Assembly: GCF_000701365.1 (NCBI RefSeq)
Contig: NZ_JNIK01000003.1
Location: 124,001 to 188,000, forward strand
DNA: 64,000 nt
Direction: 5' to 3'
Source of the DNA: Blastococcus sp. URHD0036
Lineage (GTDB): Bacteria > Actinomycetota > Actinomycetes > Mycobacteriales > Geodermatophilaceae
The notes under the pieces are model-generated. The model was not told where the DNA came from, ran no database searches, and saw only the letters and a program-made list of their open reading frames with translations. Positions 15,695-23,935 of the stretch are shown one piece after another (within the stretch, counting starts at the first letter, position 1; the number at the start of each line of letters is the position of its first letter). The position numbers and the translations under genes were made by a program.

Positions 15695-16429
15695 GTGGTG
15701 GACACCCTCGGGGACAGCTCCGTCCCCGATGACGCCGACCTCCTCGCCCTCCTCGCAGCAGCGGGCGACCTCAACGCCTTCCTGGCCGACCTTGTCCGGC
15801 TCGCCGCGCGGCAGACGCCCAGCGCCGACGCCTGCGGCCTCACCCTCTCCCGCAGGTCGGGTGCGGTCACCGTGGCCTGCACCGACGAGCTCGCCGAGCG
15901 CGCCGACGAGCGCCAGTACGAGCTGGACGACGGCCCGTGCCTGCAGGCGATGCGCGAGAGCGTCGTCGTCCGGGTGGCGGACATGGCCGCCGACGACCGC
16001 TGGGGGCCCTACCCCTCGCTGGCCGCGCAGGTCGGGGTCCGGTCCTCCCTGTCCCTGCCGCTGGTAGTCGAGGAGCGCAGCCGCGGTGCGCTCAACTTCT
16101 ACTCGACCGAGCCGGGGTCCTTCACCGACCGGGACGAGGAGGTCGCCACGCGGTGGGCCGCCCAGGCGACCGGCGCCCTCGCCGTGGCGCTGCGGATCGC
16201 CGACGGCGACGACCGCGCCGAGCAGCTGCTCGGTGGGCTGGACTCCCGCACCACGATCGGCCAGGCCATCGGACTGCTCATGGCGCAGGAGCGGTGCCGC
16301 GCCGAGGAGGCGTTCCGGCTGCTGACGCTGGCCTCCCAGCGGCGGAACGTGAAGCTGCGCGAGGTCGCCGCCGGGATCGTCGAGGGCTTCGAGGCCGCCC
16401 TCCCCGAGGGGGGTGCAGGCCGCTGGTGA
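15695..16429 (+). CDS. GAF-ANTAR RNA-binding antiterminator-type regulator
   Basis: 244 residues. The GAF domain (about 20-170) contains DDGPCLQAMRESVVVRVADMAADDRWGPY. The C-terminal ANTAR domain (about 185-237) has IGQAIGLLMAQ and the conserved basic/aromatic helix pattern. ANTAR domains bind paired hairpins in nascent mRNA and prevent termination; the GAF part would sense a small molecule. The start is GTG 15695, or the adjacent GTG 15698, with AGGAG at 15679-15683. It is divergent from the ethanolamine operon. In Firmicutes the ANTAR protein EutV controls eut genes, so a link is plausible but unproven, as such proteins are abundant in actinobacteria. Confidence 0.85.
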   Translation: MVDTLGDSSVPDDADLLALLAAAGDLNAFLADLVRLAARQTPSADACGLTLSRRSGAVTVACTDELAERADERQYELDDGPCLQAMRESVVVRVADMAADDRWGPYPSLAAQVGVRSSLSLPLVVEERSRGALNFYSTEPGSFTDRDEEVATRWAAQATGALAVALRIADGDDRAEQLLGGLDSRTTIGQAIGLLMAQERCRAEEAFRLLTLASQRRNVKLREVAAGIVEGFEAALPEGGAGRW

Positions 16430-16433
16430 GCGG

Positions 16434-17336
16434 TCAGAAGCCGCGCCAGCGACCGTCGGTGGCGTTGGCGCGGGGCTGGGAGCGGAGCACGTTGCCCTCG
16501 GTCGGCCCCCGCTCGTCGTCCGACGCCAGAGCGAACACCCGCAGCAGCGGACCCACCAGGGCGTCGTACACCGCGGGGAACAGCCGGAAGCCGGCGACCA
16601 CCACCGGGTTGGCGATCCCCGACTGCACGAGCCGGCGGGGCCGCTCCAGGCGGGCCAGCACCGCGCGCGCCACCCGGTCGGCGGAGTAGACCGGGATGGG
16701 CGGGCGGCCGGCCCGGCCGGCGTAGGTGGCGCCCTGGTAGTAGATCGGGGTGTTCACGCCGCCCGGCGAGACCGCGGAGACGTGCACGCCGGGCAGGTCC
16801 CGGGTCTCCTGCTGCAGCGTGCGGACCAGGCCGAGCTGGCCCCACTTGGCCGCCACGTAGCTGCCCATCAGCGGAGCGGTCACCTCGGCCAGCAGCGAGC
16901 TGATGACGATCAGGTGCCCGGCCCGCTGCTCGCGGAAGACCGGCAGGACGGTGCGGGCGAGGTTGGCGGTGCCGTGCAGCGCGGTGTCGACGACGGCCTC
17001 GTAGATCTCCCCCGGCACGTCCTCGACCCGCCCGTAGGCCATGACCTGGGCGGCGTGCACGACGACGTCCAGCCGGCCGAAGCGTGCGACCGCCGTCTGC
17101 ACCGCGTTCTCCACCGCGTCGGCGTCGGTGACGTCGGCCGGGCAGACCAGCACCTGCGCGGCGCCGGCCTCCCGCGCCTCGCGGGCGGTCTCCTCCAGCG
17201 CCTCGCGGCCCCGTGCGACGAGGAGCAGGGAGCTGCCGCGGCGGGCGAACCGCTGGACGGTTGCGCGGCCGATGCCGCTGGAGGCTCCGGTGACGAGCAC
17301 GGACAGGGGTGCGGTGCGGTCCGCGGGGCCGGTCAT
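16434..17336 (-). CDS. SDR-family oxidoreductase
   Basis: 300 residues of classical short-chain dehydrogenase. The cofactor motif TGASSGIG is near residues 17-24, DVTDAD near 65-70 suggests NADP/NAD adenine contact, and VISSLLAEV carries the catalytic Ser. SYVAAKWG provides Tyr and Lys. The C-terminal tail ending in GRW-type residues is common in actinobacterial SDRs acting on lipids. It starts at ATG 17336 and converges with the ANTAR gene. Substrate unknown. Confidence 0.88.
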   Translation of the reverse strand: MTGPADRTAPLSVLVTGASSGIGRATVQRFARRGSSLLLVARGREALEETAREAREAGAAQVLVCPADVTDADAVENAVQTAVARFGRLDVVVHAAQVMAYGRVEDVPGEIYEAVVDTALHGTANLARTVLPVFREQRAGHLIVISSLLAEVTAPLMGSYVAAKWGQLGLVRTLQQETRDLPGVHVSAVSPGGVNTPIYYQGATYAGRAGRPPIPVYSADRVARAVLARLERPRRLVQSGIANPVVVAGFRLFPAVYDALVGPLLRVFALASDDERGPTEGNVLRSQPRANATDGRWRGF

Positions 17337-17346
17337 GGGTCGTGCC

Positions 17347-17751
17347 CTACCCGGTCGTGGACGTCTCACTCGGCAGCACCCCGAGCAACCAGCCCGGCCC
17401 GGCGACCCCGGCGTCCGCCGGCAGCCGGGCGCGCAGCCCCCGGTCGGCGGTGACCACCAGCAGCGGCTCCGCGGCCGCCCGGGCGTACTCGGCCAGGGCG
17501 TCGTCCCCGCTCCCGGTCGCCCGGACCAGCCGTACGCCGGGCGGTTCGGCGACCCCGCGCGCCGCCCCCTCGACGACGGCGACCACGGCGGTGCAGGGCA
17601 GCGGTGCACCGTCCGGTCCGGCCAGCGTGCACCCGGGCAGGCCGGCGAACCGGGCCAGCAGCCGTGCCGTCGCGCCGGCCCGGTCGCGCCACCACCCGTC
17701 GGGCCGCGAGCCGAGCACGTTGGCGACGTCGACCAGCAGCACCGTCACCAC
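17347..17751 (-). CDS. PIN/NYN-domain-like putative nuclease
   Basis: 134 residues. The N-terminal VLLVDVANVLGSRPDGWW has the acidic DxxN pattern of NYN/PIN nucleases. GDDALAEYA and VVTADRGLRARL provide the other acidic and conserved positions. This fold cleaves RNA in YacP-like and toxin proteins. There is no antitoxin-like partner next to it, so a toxin role is not suggested. Start GTG 17751. Ten bases separate it from the SDR gene downstream, so they are probably cotranscribed. Confidence 0.65.
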   Translation of the reverse strand: MVTVLLVDVANVLGSRPDGWWRDRAGATARLLARFAGLPGCTLAGPDGAPLPCTAVVAVVEGAARGVAEPPGVRLVRATGSGDDALAEYARAAAEPLLVVTADRGLRARLPADAGVAGPGWLLGVLPSETSTTG

Positions 17752-17791
17752 ACCCTCCGATCCGTCGTCCCCTGCCCCTACCCTCCCCGGC

Positions 17792-18220
17792 GTGGAGAAG
17801 GTGGACTACACGGACACGTTCATCGCGGTCGCCGAGGACTGCCCGGCCGAGGCCGGCACGGTGCCCCCGGACACGGCGAAGCCGTCGGTCGCCGCGGTGA
17901 CCCACCGGCTGCTGGCCGTCCGGCCGTACGAGCTCACCTCGGCAGACGTCCTCTTCACCGTCCACGCGGAGCGGCACGGCATCCCCGAGGAGGAGCGCCC
18001 CGCCGCCCGGCAGGCGTTCTTCGCGAAGGACCAGGCCTGCCTGCGGGCATCGCCGCTCGGCAAGCGGTACGGCTGGGGCCTGCACGCCGACGCCGAGGGG
18101 CGGCTGGCGCTGGTCGGCCGGGAGACCCCGGAATACGCCGAGTTCGCCGGCGGGCGGGTCCCGGACGCGGGGACGCCGGTCACCGTGGTCCGGGCGATGC
18201 GCAGCAGCCGGGCGCGCTGA
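17792..18220 (+). CDS. DUF6157-family protein
   Basis: 142 residues matching the conserved pattern of the DUF6157 family: DTFIAVAEDCP near the start, ADVLFTVHAERHGI, and QACLRASPLGKRYGWG in the second half. No signal peptide or membrane helix, so cytoplasmic. Start GTG 17792 (MEKVDYTD). It is divergent from the PIN-like gene, with 40 bp between starts. Biochemical role unknown for the family as far as I know. Confidence 0.8.
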   Translation: MEKVDYTDTFIAVAEDCPAEAGTVPPDTAKPSVAAVTHRLLAVRPYELTSADVLFTVHAERHGIPEEERPAARQAFFAKDQACLRASPLGKRYGWGLHADAEGRLALVGRETPEYAEFAGGRVPDAGTPVTVVRAMRSSRAR

Positions 18221-18261
18221 CCCCCTGCCGTTCGTCGGACGGCGCTCCTAGAGTCCGCGGC

Positions 18262-18531
18262 ATGTGCCGCAACATCCGCCCGCTGTCGAACTTCGCGCCT
18301 CCCGCGACCGACGAGGAGGTCGCGGCGGCCGCGCTGCAGTACGTCCGCAAGATCAGCGGGACGACGAAGCCCGCGCGGGTCAACGCCGAGGCCTTCGACC
18401 GCGCCGTGGCGGAGGTGGCCGAGGCCTCCGCGCGACTGCTGGAGGCGCTGGTCAGCACCGCACCGCCGAAGGACCGGGAGGTCGAGGCGGCCAAGGCGAA
18501 GGCCCGGGCCGCGATCCGCTACGGCACCTGA
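18262..18531 (+). CDS. DUF2277-family protein
   Basis: 89 residues beginning MCRNIRPLSNFAPPATDEEV, the hallmark opening of DUF2277, followed by ALQYVRKISGTTKP and a helical C-terminus (APPKDREVEAAKAKARAA). Starts at ATG 18262. These small proteins are widespread in actinobacteria and have no established function. A conserved N-terminal Cys could bind metal, which is speculation. Confidence 0.88.
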   Translation: MCRNIRPLSNFAPPATDEEVAAAALQYVRKISGTTKPARVNAEAFDRAVAEVAEASARLLEALVSTAPPKDREVEAAKAKARAAIRYGT

Positions 18532-18612
18532 GGCATTGATCGGTTGCGCGCAACGGGCGTGAGCGCGGGGCCCGGCGGGTAGGTGGAGGGCTCCCCACTC
18601 TTGGAGTTCCCC

Positions 18613-19149
18613 ATGGCGCGCAACACGCTCTCCCGCTCCCTGCACGACCTCGGACTGGCTGCCTGGTTCGGCGGCACGCTCGCCAACGCCGTCGCCCTGA
18701 ACCCAGCTGCGGGCGAGGCCGGTGGCGGCAGCACCGGCGCCGTCGCCAACGCCGGCTGGAACCGCTGGACCCCGGTCAACGCCGCCGCCATCGGCGCCCA
18801 CATCGTCGGCAGCGTGGGCCAGCTGGCCGGCAACAACGGCCGGGTCGCCCAGCAGCAGGGCGTGGCCGGCATGTCGGTGCTCAAGACCGCCCTGACCGTC
18901 GCCGCGCTCGGCGTCACCGCCTACAGCCGCGGCCTCGGTCAGATCGTGAACAGCGGCGGCGCGAGCCCCGCGAGGTCCGGCACCAAGCCCAGCAAGCGCA
19001 CGCGCGCCGACGTCGCCGCGGCCCAGGAACAGCTCGACCGGCTGCAGTGGGTGATCCCGGCTCTGACCGGCGCGCTCGTGGCCGTGAGCTCCTACGCCGG
19101 CGAGCAGCAGCGGCCCAGCGAGGTCGCGCGCGGCATCGCCGCCCGCTGA
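18613..19149 (+). CDS. Putative membrane protein, 178 residues
   Basis: Starts MARNTLSRSLHDLGLAAWFGG at ATG 18613 with GGAG 8 nt upstream; an in-frame extension to 18583 lacks a ribosome site. Hydrophobic stretches at about 12-30, 58-75, 95-112 and 150-165 suggest up to four membrane helices, with a basic Ser/Lys-rich loop (GTKPSKRTRAD). It is 25 bp upstream of the PGPGW-type gene and probably cotranscribed with it. Similar proteins occur in related actinobacteria; role unknown. Confidence 0.7.
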   Translation: MARNTLSRSLHDLGLAAWFGGTLANAVALNPAAGEAGGGSTGAVANAGWNRWTPVNAAAIGAHIVGSVGQLAGNNGRVAQQQGVAGMSVLKTALTVAALGVTAYSRGLGQIVNSGGASPARSGTKPSKRTRADVAAAQEQLDRLQWVIPALTGALVAVSSYAGEQQRPSEVARGIAAR

Positions 19150-19174
19150 CCGCACCACCACGGGGAGGAACTCC

Positions 19175-19678
19175 ATGACCCACAGCACCGACACCCGCGC
19201 CGTCACGTTCTCCGGCAACACGGCGGACGAGCACGTCTCCCACCAGGGCCGGGGCGCGAGCGTCTGCCCCGACTGCTCCGACGGCCTGGGCAAGCCGCGG
19301 CCGGTGGAGCCCGGTTCGTTCCGCGACAAGCTGCAGCGCAACCGGCCGGCGTACCTGGCCTGGCGGATCGGCGTCTTCGTCGCCGGCCTGCTCTTCGTGC
19401 TGCTGGGCATCGCGCTGTCCGCGCTGCCCGGTCCGCTGACGATCCCGCCGGTCCTGCTGGGCCTGTGGGTCTGGTCGACGGAGTTCGACTGGGCCCGGCG
19501 GCTGTTCGCCACGTTCCGTCGCAAGGCGTCCGACGCGTGGAAGCACGCCAAGCAGCACCCGGTGAGCTCGACGGTCGTGACCGTCGGCGGCCTCGTGCTG
19601 GCCGGCGTCGCCTTCTGGGCGGTCGGGCACTTCCACCTGGTCGCCGAGGCCAAGAGCGCGCTCGGCATCGGCAGCTGA
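19175..19678 (+). CDS. PGPGW/TIGR02611-type small membrane protein
   Basis: 167 residues. The N-terminal 50 residues are soluble and contain CPDCSDG, a possible half zinc site. Two hydrophobic segments follow (about 68-90 and 130-150), with LPGPLTIPPVLLGLWVWS between, close to the PGPGW signature, and ARRLFATFRRKA as the basic cytoplasmic stretch. A GGGAGG site precedes ATG 19175. Family function unknown. It ends just before a strong palindromic terminator shared with the convergent map gene. Confidence 0.75.
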   Translation: MTHSTDTRAVTFSGNTADEHVSHQGRGASVCPDCSDGLGKPRPVEPGSFRDKLQRNRPAYLAWRIGVFVAGLLFVLLGIALSALPGPLTIPPVLLGLWVWSTEFDWARRLFATFRRKASDAWKHAKQHPVSSTVVTVGGLVLAGVAFWAVGHFHLVAEAKSALGIGS

Positions 19679-19681
19679 CGT

Positions 19682-19722
19682 CGGAGTGCGGGAGTGCAGG
19701 ATTCCTGCACTCCCGCCCTCCG
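19682..19722. terminator. Bidirectional palindromic terminator
   Basis: Arms 19682-19701 and 19703-19722, 20 bp with one mismatch around a single central base. It contains GGAGTGCAGGA and its complement. It fills the space between the convergent stops at 19678 and 19724. No T-tract, as usual in high-GC actinobacteria. Confidence 0.8.
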
Positions 19723-19723
19723 G

Positions 19724-20506
19724 TCAGACGGTGGTGAGGACCACCGGGCCGTCGTCGGTCACCGCGACGGTGTGCTCGACGTGCGCGGCCCGCCGGCCGT
19801 CGGCCGTGACCACCGCCCAGCCGTCCTTCTTGTGCTTGTAGCGCTCCTCGCCGGCGAGCAGCATCGGCTCGATCGCCAGCGTGCTGCCCGCCTGGAGCCG
19901 CACCCGGTCCAGCCCCGTCATCGGCTTGTTCGGCACGAACGGCGGCTCGTGCATCGACCGGCCGATCCCGTGGCCCCCGTGGTCGGGCAGGTGGGCGAAC
20001 CCGTACCTGCGGGCCACCGAGTCGATCGCCGTCGCCACGTCGAGCAGCGTCGCCCCGGGGACCGACGCGGCGATGCCCGCGGCCAGTGCCTCCTCCGTGG
20101 CCCGGACCAGCCGTGCGTCGTCCTCACTCGTCTGCTCGCCCACCAGCAGCGTGATCGCCGCGTCGCCGTTCCAGCCGTCGACGATCGCGCCGCAGTCGAT
20201 GCTCAGCACGTCGCCCTCGTGCAGCCGCCGGCCGCTGGGCCGGCCGTGCACGACGACCTCGTTGGGCGACAGGCACAGCGCGCCGTTGTAGGCGGTCGGG
20301 GCCCACGCCGGCTTGTAGCCCAGGAACGACGACGTGGCGCCGGCCTCGCGGATGCAGGTCTGCGCCAGGTCGTCGAGGTCGCGCAGCTTCACGCCCGGGA
20401 CGGTCGCCGCACGCACCGCCGCCAGGGTCTCGGCGACCACCCGGCCGGCGTCGCGCATGGCGTCCAGCTCGAGGGTCGTGCGCGGGGGCAGGGTCGTCGT
20501 CTCCAC
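19724..20506 (-). CDS. map: Type I methionine aminopeptidase
   Basis: 260 residues of the pita-bread fold that removes initiator methionine. The five metal ligands can be read: Asp in SIDCGAI, Asp in NGDAAI, His in [10 protein letters not shown], Glu in AIEPML and Glu in HVEHTV. The start is GTG 20506 with GGGAG 4-5 nt upstream. It stands alone rather than in the ribosomal-protein cluster where one actinobacterial map gene usually sits, so it may be a second copy. It lacks the N-terminal zinc/SH3 extension. Confidence 0.93.
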   Translation of the reverse strand: METTTLPPRTTLELDAMRDAGRVVAETLAAVRAATVPGVKLRDLDDLAQTCIREAGATSSFLGYKPAWAPTAYNGALCLSPNEVVVHGRPSGRRLHEGDVLSIDCGAIVDGWNGDAAITLLVGEQTSEDDARLVRATEEALAAGIAASVPGATLLDVATAIDSVARRYGFAHLPDHGGHGIGRSMHEPPFVPNKPMTGLDRVRLQAGSTLAIEPMLLAGEERYKHKKDGWAVVTADGRRAAHVEHTVAVTDDGPVVLTTV

Positions 20507-20667
20507 GCTCCCACGGTACGAGGCGGGTGCAGTCGCCCCCGGAGGGATGGACCGCGGTGGACGTCCCAGGGTCCGGCGTCCGGAACGGTGAGTCGGCGCC
20601 GGATAGCGGGCATAAACCGGCCCCGGACCGGTGGCGGCCGCGGGAACGGGGACGGAGAGGAGTGGCG

Positions 20668-21201
20668 ATGACGGCGACGGACACCGGACGCGGGACCCAG
20701 GACCGGGACGGCGGGGGCCACGACGACAGCCCCGCCGGGCGGGACGAGAGCCGTGCCGAGCGGATCGACCGCGAGCTCATGGAACTGCTCAACGAGCTGC
20801 GGGTCGCGCTCCCCGGCGTCCAGTTCCTCTTCGCGTTCCTGCTCGTCGTGCCGTTCCAGCAGGGCGGGTCGCGGATGACCGACTTCCAGCGCGACGTCTA
20901 CTTCGTGACCCTCATGGCCGCCGTCGTGGCCACCGCCCTGCTGATCGCCCCGGCCGCGCAGCACCGGGCACTGTTCCGCCAGCACGACAAGGAGGGCCTG
21001 CTGCGGCGGAGCAACCGCAACGCGTTCCTCGGGCTGACCGTGCTGGCGCTGGCCCTCGCGTCCGCCGTCCTGCTCGTTACTGACGTGCTCTTCAGCCTGC
21101 CGCAGGCGGTCGTCGCCGCGGCCGTCGTCGCGGTCCTGGTCGGCTGGATGTGGATCGGCAGCCCGATCGTGCAGCGCATGCGCGACGGGCGCGGCCGCTA
21201 G
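20668..21201 (+). CDS. DUF6328-like membrane protein
   Basis: 177 residues. A charged, disordered N-terminus (to about 30) is followed by [25 protein letters not shown], the family signature, and then three or four hydrophobic helices. The pattern [19 protein letters not shown] forms a conserved basic loop. The ribosome site GGAGAGGAG precedes ATG 20668. The function of this family is unknown. The inverted repeat at 21215-21276 lies just downstream. Confidence 0.75.
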   Translation: MTATDTGRGTQDRDGGGHDDSPAGRDESRAERIDRELMELLNELRVALPGVQFLFAFLLVVPFQQGGSRMTDFQRDVYFVTLMAAVVATALLIAPAAQHRALFRQHDKEGLLRRSNRNAFLGLTVLALALASAVLLVTDVLFSLPQAVVAAAVVAVLVGWMWIGSPIVQRMRDGRGR

Positions 21202-21214
21202 CCCGCCACCGCGA

Positions 21215-21276
21215 TGCGGGTGTTCCGCTCCCGTTGCGGGTCCTGCAGGACCGCCAGAGGACGAGGAACACCCGCA
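21215..21276. repeat. Nested inverted repeat between the DUF6328 and ABC ATPase genes
   Basis: Outer arms TGCGGGTGTTCC (21215-21226) and GGAACACCCGCA (21265-21276), 12 bp perfect. The interior contains the palindrome TCCTGCAGGA at 21241-21250. It is 14 bp past the upstream stop and 16 bp before the next start, so it could be a terminator or a leader structure affecting the ATPase gene. Confidence 0.75.
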
Positions 21277-21292
21277 CAGGGAGCCGCGACCG

Positions 21293-22048
21293 ATGAGTCC
21301 GCTCCTCCCCGGGCGTCTGCCTGTCGAACCCGGGGCGCGGCCGGGCGCACCCCGGAGGTGGCTGGTGGCGGTGGACGTCCCGGAGCCGGCCGTCGAGGTC
21401 GAACGACTCGTCGTGGTCGTCGACGGCGTCCGGGTCCTCGACGGGCTGGAGCTGCACGTCCCGGCCGGCCGCATCCACGCCGTCTGCGGACCCGGCGGGG
21501 CCGGGAAGACGACGCTGCTCCGGGTCCTGTCGACCCTGCTCGTGCCCACCAGCGGGACGGCGCGGGTGCTCGGCGCCGACGTCGTCACCCAGGCCGCCGA
21601 GGTGCGTTCCCGCGTGGGCAGCACCGGGCGCTCGGCCGGGTTCGACCCGCAGGTGAGCGGCGGCGCGAACCTGCTGCAGCTCGCCCGGCTGCTCGGCTAC
21701 TCGCGGCCGGCGGCCCTGCAGCGCACCCACCAGCTGCTCGCTGGGTTCGGGCTCTCCGACGCGGCCGGCCGGTCGATGGCCACGTACACGCCGGCCATGC
21801 GCCGGCGCCTCGACCTGGCCGCCAGCATCGTCGTCCGCCCCGACCTGGTGCTCCTCGACGAGCCGACGCAGGACCTGGACCCGCACTGCCGGGCCGAGGT
21901 GTCGGCGGTGCTGCGCGCCCTCGTCCGCGCCGGGACGACGGTGCTGCTCGCCACCCGGGACCCCGACGAGGCCTGCCGCCTCGCCGACCGCGTGTCGGTC
22001 CTGGTGGCCGGTCGCGTCGTCGTCGAGGGGACGCCGGCCGCCCGGTGA
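21293..22048 (+). CDS. Orphan DrrA-like ABC ATPase with altered catalytic motifs
   Basis: 251 residues (ATG 21293; GTG 21371 would give a shorter form). It aligns by eye with DrrA/antibiotic-export ATPases. Walker A is GPGGAGKTT and Walker B is [12 protein letters not shown]. Other motifs are off-consensus. The signature, normally [12 protein letters not shown], reads [12 protein letters not shown]. The Q-loop Gln appears replaced by Arg (STGRSAG). The H-loop position is LATRDPDEA, with Arg. No permease gene is next to it. It may therefore be a non-hydrolysing or decayed copy, or have a regulatory role. Family certain, activity doubtful. Confidence 0.8.
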   Translation: MSPLLPGRLPVEPGARPGAPRRWLVAVDVPEPAVEVERLVVVVDGVRVLDGLELHVPAGRIHAVCGPGGAGKTTLLRVLSTLLVPTSGTARVLGADVVTQAAEVRSRVGSTGRSAGFDPQVSGGANLLQLARLLGYSRPAALQRTHQLLAGFGLSDAAGRSMATYTPAMRRRLDLAASIVVRPDLVLLDEPTQDLDPHCRAEVSAVLRALVRAGTTVLLATRDPDEACRLADRVSVLVAGRVVVEGTPAAR

Positions 22049-22074
22049 CGGCCGGACGGCCGGGCCCGTAGGAG

Positions 22075-22533
22075 GTGGGCTACAACGGGACGGTGTCGAC
22101 TCCCCTGCTCCGCACCGCCCGTTTCGCCGAGCTGACCCCGTTCGAGGTCTACGCGCTCTGCCGGCTGCGGGTCGACGTCTTCGTCGTCGAGCAGGAGTGC
22201 CCCTACCCCGAGCTCGACGGGCGGGACGTCGAGCCGGCCACGCTGCACCTGTGGGCCGAGGTCGACGGTGCGGTGGCGGCGACCATCCGGGTGCTGGACG
22301 ACGGCGCGACGCGGGCGATCGGCCGGGTGGCAACCGCCGCGGGGCACCGCGGCGCCGGCCTGGCCGCGCAACTGATCGAGGCAGGCATCGAGCTGTGCGA
22401 CGGGTTCCCCATCACGCTGGGGGCCCAGGCCCACCTCGAGGGCTGGTACGAGCGCTTCGGCTTCCGGCGCAGCGGCCCCGGCTACGACGAGGACGGCATC
22501 CCGCACGTCCCGATGCGCCGCGAGCCTGCCTGA
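22075..22533 (+). CDS. GNAT-family N-acetyltransferase (ElaA-like)
   Basis: 152 residues from GTG 22075; GTG 22093 (STPLLRTARFAEL) is an equally reasonable start. The opening FAELTPFEVYALCRLRVDVFVVEQECPYPELDG is typical of ElaA. The acetyl-CoA binding motif is VATAAGHRGAGLAAQLI (about 95-111), then AHLEGWYERFGFRR and the C-terminal HVPMRR. Acceptor unknown. Lies in a same-strand run with the ATPase and the next hypothetical gene. Confidence 0.85.
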   Translation: MGYNGTVSTPLLRTARFAELTPFEVYALCRLRVDVFVVEQECPYPELDGRDVEPATLHLWAEVDGAVAATIRVLDDGATRAIGRVATAAGHRGAGLAAQLIEAGIELCDGFPITLGAQAHLEGWYERFGFRRSGPGYDEDGIPHVPMRREPA

Positions 22534-22564
22534 CCACCGGCCCGGTCGCGGGCACCATCCGCCC

Positions 22565-22870
22565 GTGAACGCTGCCGAGCTGCTGCACGCCGCCGCCGAC
22601 CGGCTGGAACTCCTCGCCGCCCGGACGACGCCCGGCGACTGGCGGCTCACCGGACTCCTGGCCAGCCGGCCCGAGGTCGTGGCCCTCCGCCCGGACGGCA
22701 GCACCGAGCACGTCGCCGAGGCCCGCGCCGCCTCCGGCGCCTGGATCGCCGCCCTCTCCCCCGCCGTGGCGGCGCCGCTCGCGGCCGCGCTCCGGGCCGC
22801 CGCCGAGGAGCCGGCCGGCACCGCACACCTCACTGACCTGGCCCGACTCCTCCTCGCGCGGCTCCCTTAG
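22565..22870 (+). CDS. Hypothetical protein, 101 residues
   Basis: Begins MNAAELLHAAADRLELLAARTTPGDWR from GTG 22565. It is mostly helical and Ala/Leu-rich with no membrane segment or known motif. TPGDWRLTGLLASRPEVVAL resembles small proteins found near mobile or phage genes in other actinobacteria, but no such genes are here. The stop codon overlaps the left arm of the MarR operator downstream. Confidence 0.55.
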   Translation: MNAAELLHAAADRLELLAARTTPGDWRLTGLLASRPEVVALRPDGSTEHVAEARAASGAWIAALSPAVAAPLAAALRAAAEEPAGTAHLTDLARLLLARLP

Positions 22871-22894
22871 ACGTCGAACCCTGAGACGTCTAAG
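22866..22894. promoter_or_regulatory. Candidate MarR autoregulatory operator
   Basis: Perfect 10-bp inverted repeat CTTAGACGTC (22866-22875) and GACGTCTAAG (22885-22894) with a 9-bp spacer, ending 8 bp before the marR-type start. Dyads of this sort over the promoter are the usual MarR binding sites. Confidence 0.75.
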
Positions 22895-22902
22895 CTCGGA
22901 CC

Positions 22903-23319
22903 GTGAGTCCACAGCCCGTCTCCGACCTGCTGTTCCGGACGGCGAAGGCACTGGCGCGGGCCCTGGACGACGCACTCGTCGCCGCCGGGGGCAGCACCTC
23001 GACCTGGCAGGTGCTGCGCGCCGTCCGCACCGCCGAGTCGGGCAGCCAGGCCGAGCTGGCCGACGTCGTGGGGGTCCGACAGCCCACGCTCACCCACCAC
23101 CTCGACGGGCTGGAGCGGGCCGGGCTGGTGACGAGATGGCGGGACCCGGACAACCGGCGCGTGCAGCGGGTGCTGCTGACCGCGGCCGGGGAGGACCTCT
23201 TCGTCCGGCTCCGCCGCGCCGCCGCGGCGTTCGAGGGCGCACTGACCGCCGACCTCGAGGACGGCGACGTGGCGACGCTGCGCCGGCTGCTGGGGGTCCT
23301 GGCCGACGGCGGCGCCTAG
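22903..23319 (+). CDS. MarR-family transcriptional regulator
   Basis: 138 residues. The winged-helix domain is clear: STWQVLRAVRTAESGSQAELADVVGVRQPTLTHHLDGLERAGLVTR, then the wing RDPDNRRVQRVLLTAAG, and a C-terminal dimer helix. Start GTG 22903. A perfect dyad lies directly in front, so it probably represses itself. No obvious efflux or catabolic target is immediately downstream; the next gene is convergent, 3 bp away. Confidence 0.9.
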   Translation: MSPQPVSDLLFRTAKALARALDDALVAAGGSTSTWQVLRAVRTAESGSQAELADVVGVRQPTLTHHLDGLERAGLVTRWRDPDNRRVQRVLLTAAGEDLFVRLRRAAAAFEGALTADLEDGDVATLRRLLGVLADGGA

Positions 23320-23322
23320 GCC

Positions 23323-23856
23323 TCAGGCCGCGACGGGGGCCAGGTCCGCGGCGCCGAACGCGGCGTCGAACCGGTCGCACCAGATGACGACGCTGGTGAA
23401 CGCGACGGCGTCCACACCCGGAGGGACGACGTAGTTCTGGTCGCCGACGTTGCCCTTGAGCGCGCCGAGGTCGACGAACTCGTCGTCGAAGGCCGCCTCG
23501 GTGCCGTCGGCCGGGTTCTGCGACAGGTACACGTACAGCGCCGGCCCGTTCGAGGTCTCGAACCCCTCCAGCCGCACGATCACCTGCCCGTCGGGCAGTT
23601 GCACGACGCGGGCGGTGCCGACCGTGTCGTGCTCGCGGGAGACGAAGCTCCCGGTGGCCAGGTCGACCGGCTCCGCGGGCGCGGCGGGCGCGGACGGCGC
23701 GGACGACGCCGTGGCCGGCACGCTGACCGAGGGCAGCGCCTCGGACACCTCGTCGTCGATGAACAGCTTCTGCGGCTGGAACCAGACCAGCACGAAGGCC
23801 GCCAGCGCTCCGACCACGAGCGCCGCTGTCAGCCACAGCCAGGTCCTCCGCCGCAT
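23323..23856 (-). CDS. Membrane-anchored DM13-domain protein
   Basis: 177 residues: one N-terminal signal-anchor helix (about 5-25), an Ala/Pro/Ser linker (about 45-65), then a DM13 domain (about 70-175). Key residues are GFETSNGPALYVYLSQ, NYVVPPGVD and the conserved VVIWCDRFDAAFGAADL near the end. DM13 is thought to be a redox or haem-like extracellular domain. Start ATG 23856; a GTG two codons upstream is possible. Convergent with the MarR gene. Confidence 0.82.
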   Translation of the reverse strand: MRRRTWLWLTAALVVGALAAFVLVWFQPQKLFIDDEVSEALPSVSVPATASSAPSAPAAPAEPVDLATGSFVSREHDTVGTARVVQLPDGQVIVRLEGFETSNGPALYVYLSQNPADGTEAAFDDEFVDLGALKGNVGDQNYVVPPGVDAVAFTSVVIWCDRFDAAFGAADLAPVAA

Positions 23857-23935
23857 CGCCACGGCCGCGCACCCTAGAGCGGTCGGCGACCCCTCGGGCG
23901 AGTTCGCGACGCGGTAGCCGGGGTAGGGCCCGCCG

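Noticed and set aside
17347-17751. PIN-like protein as the toxin of a toxin-antitoxin pair
   Set aside because: No small antitoxin-like gene adjoins it on the same strand, and the neighbours are an SDR and DUF6157.
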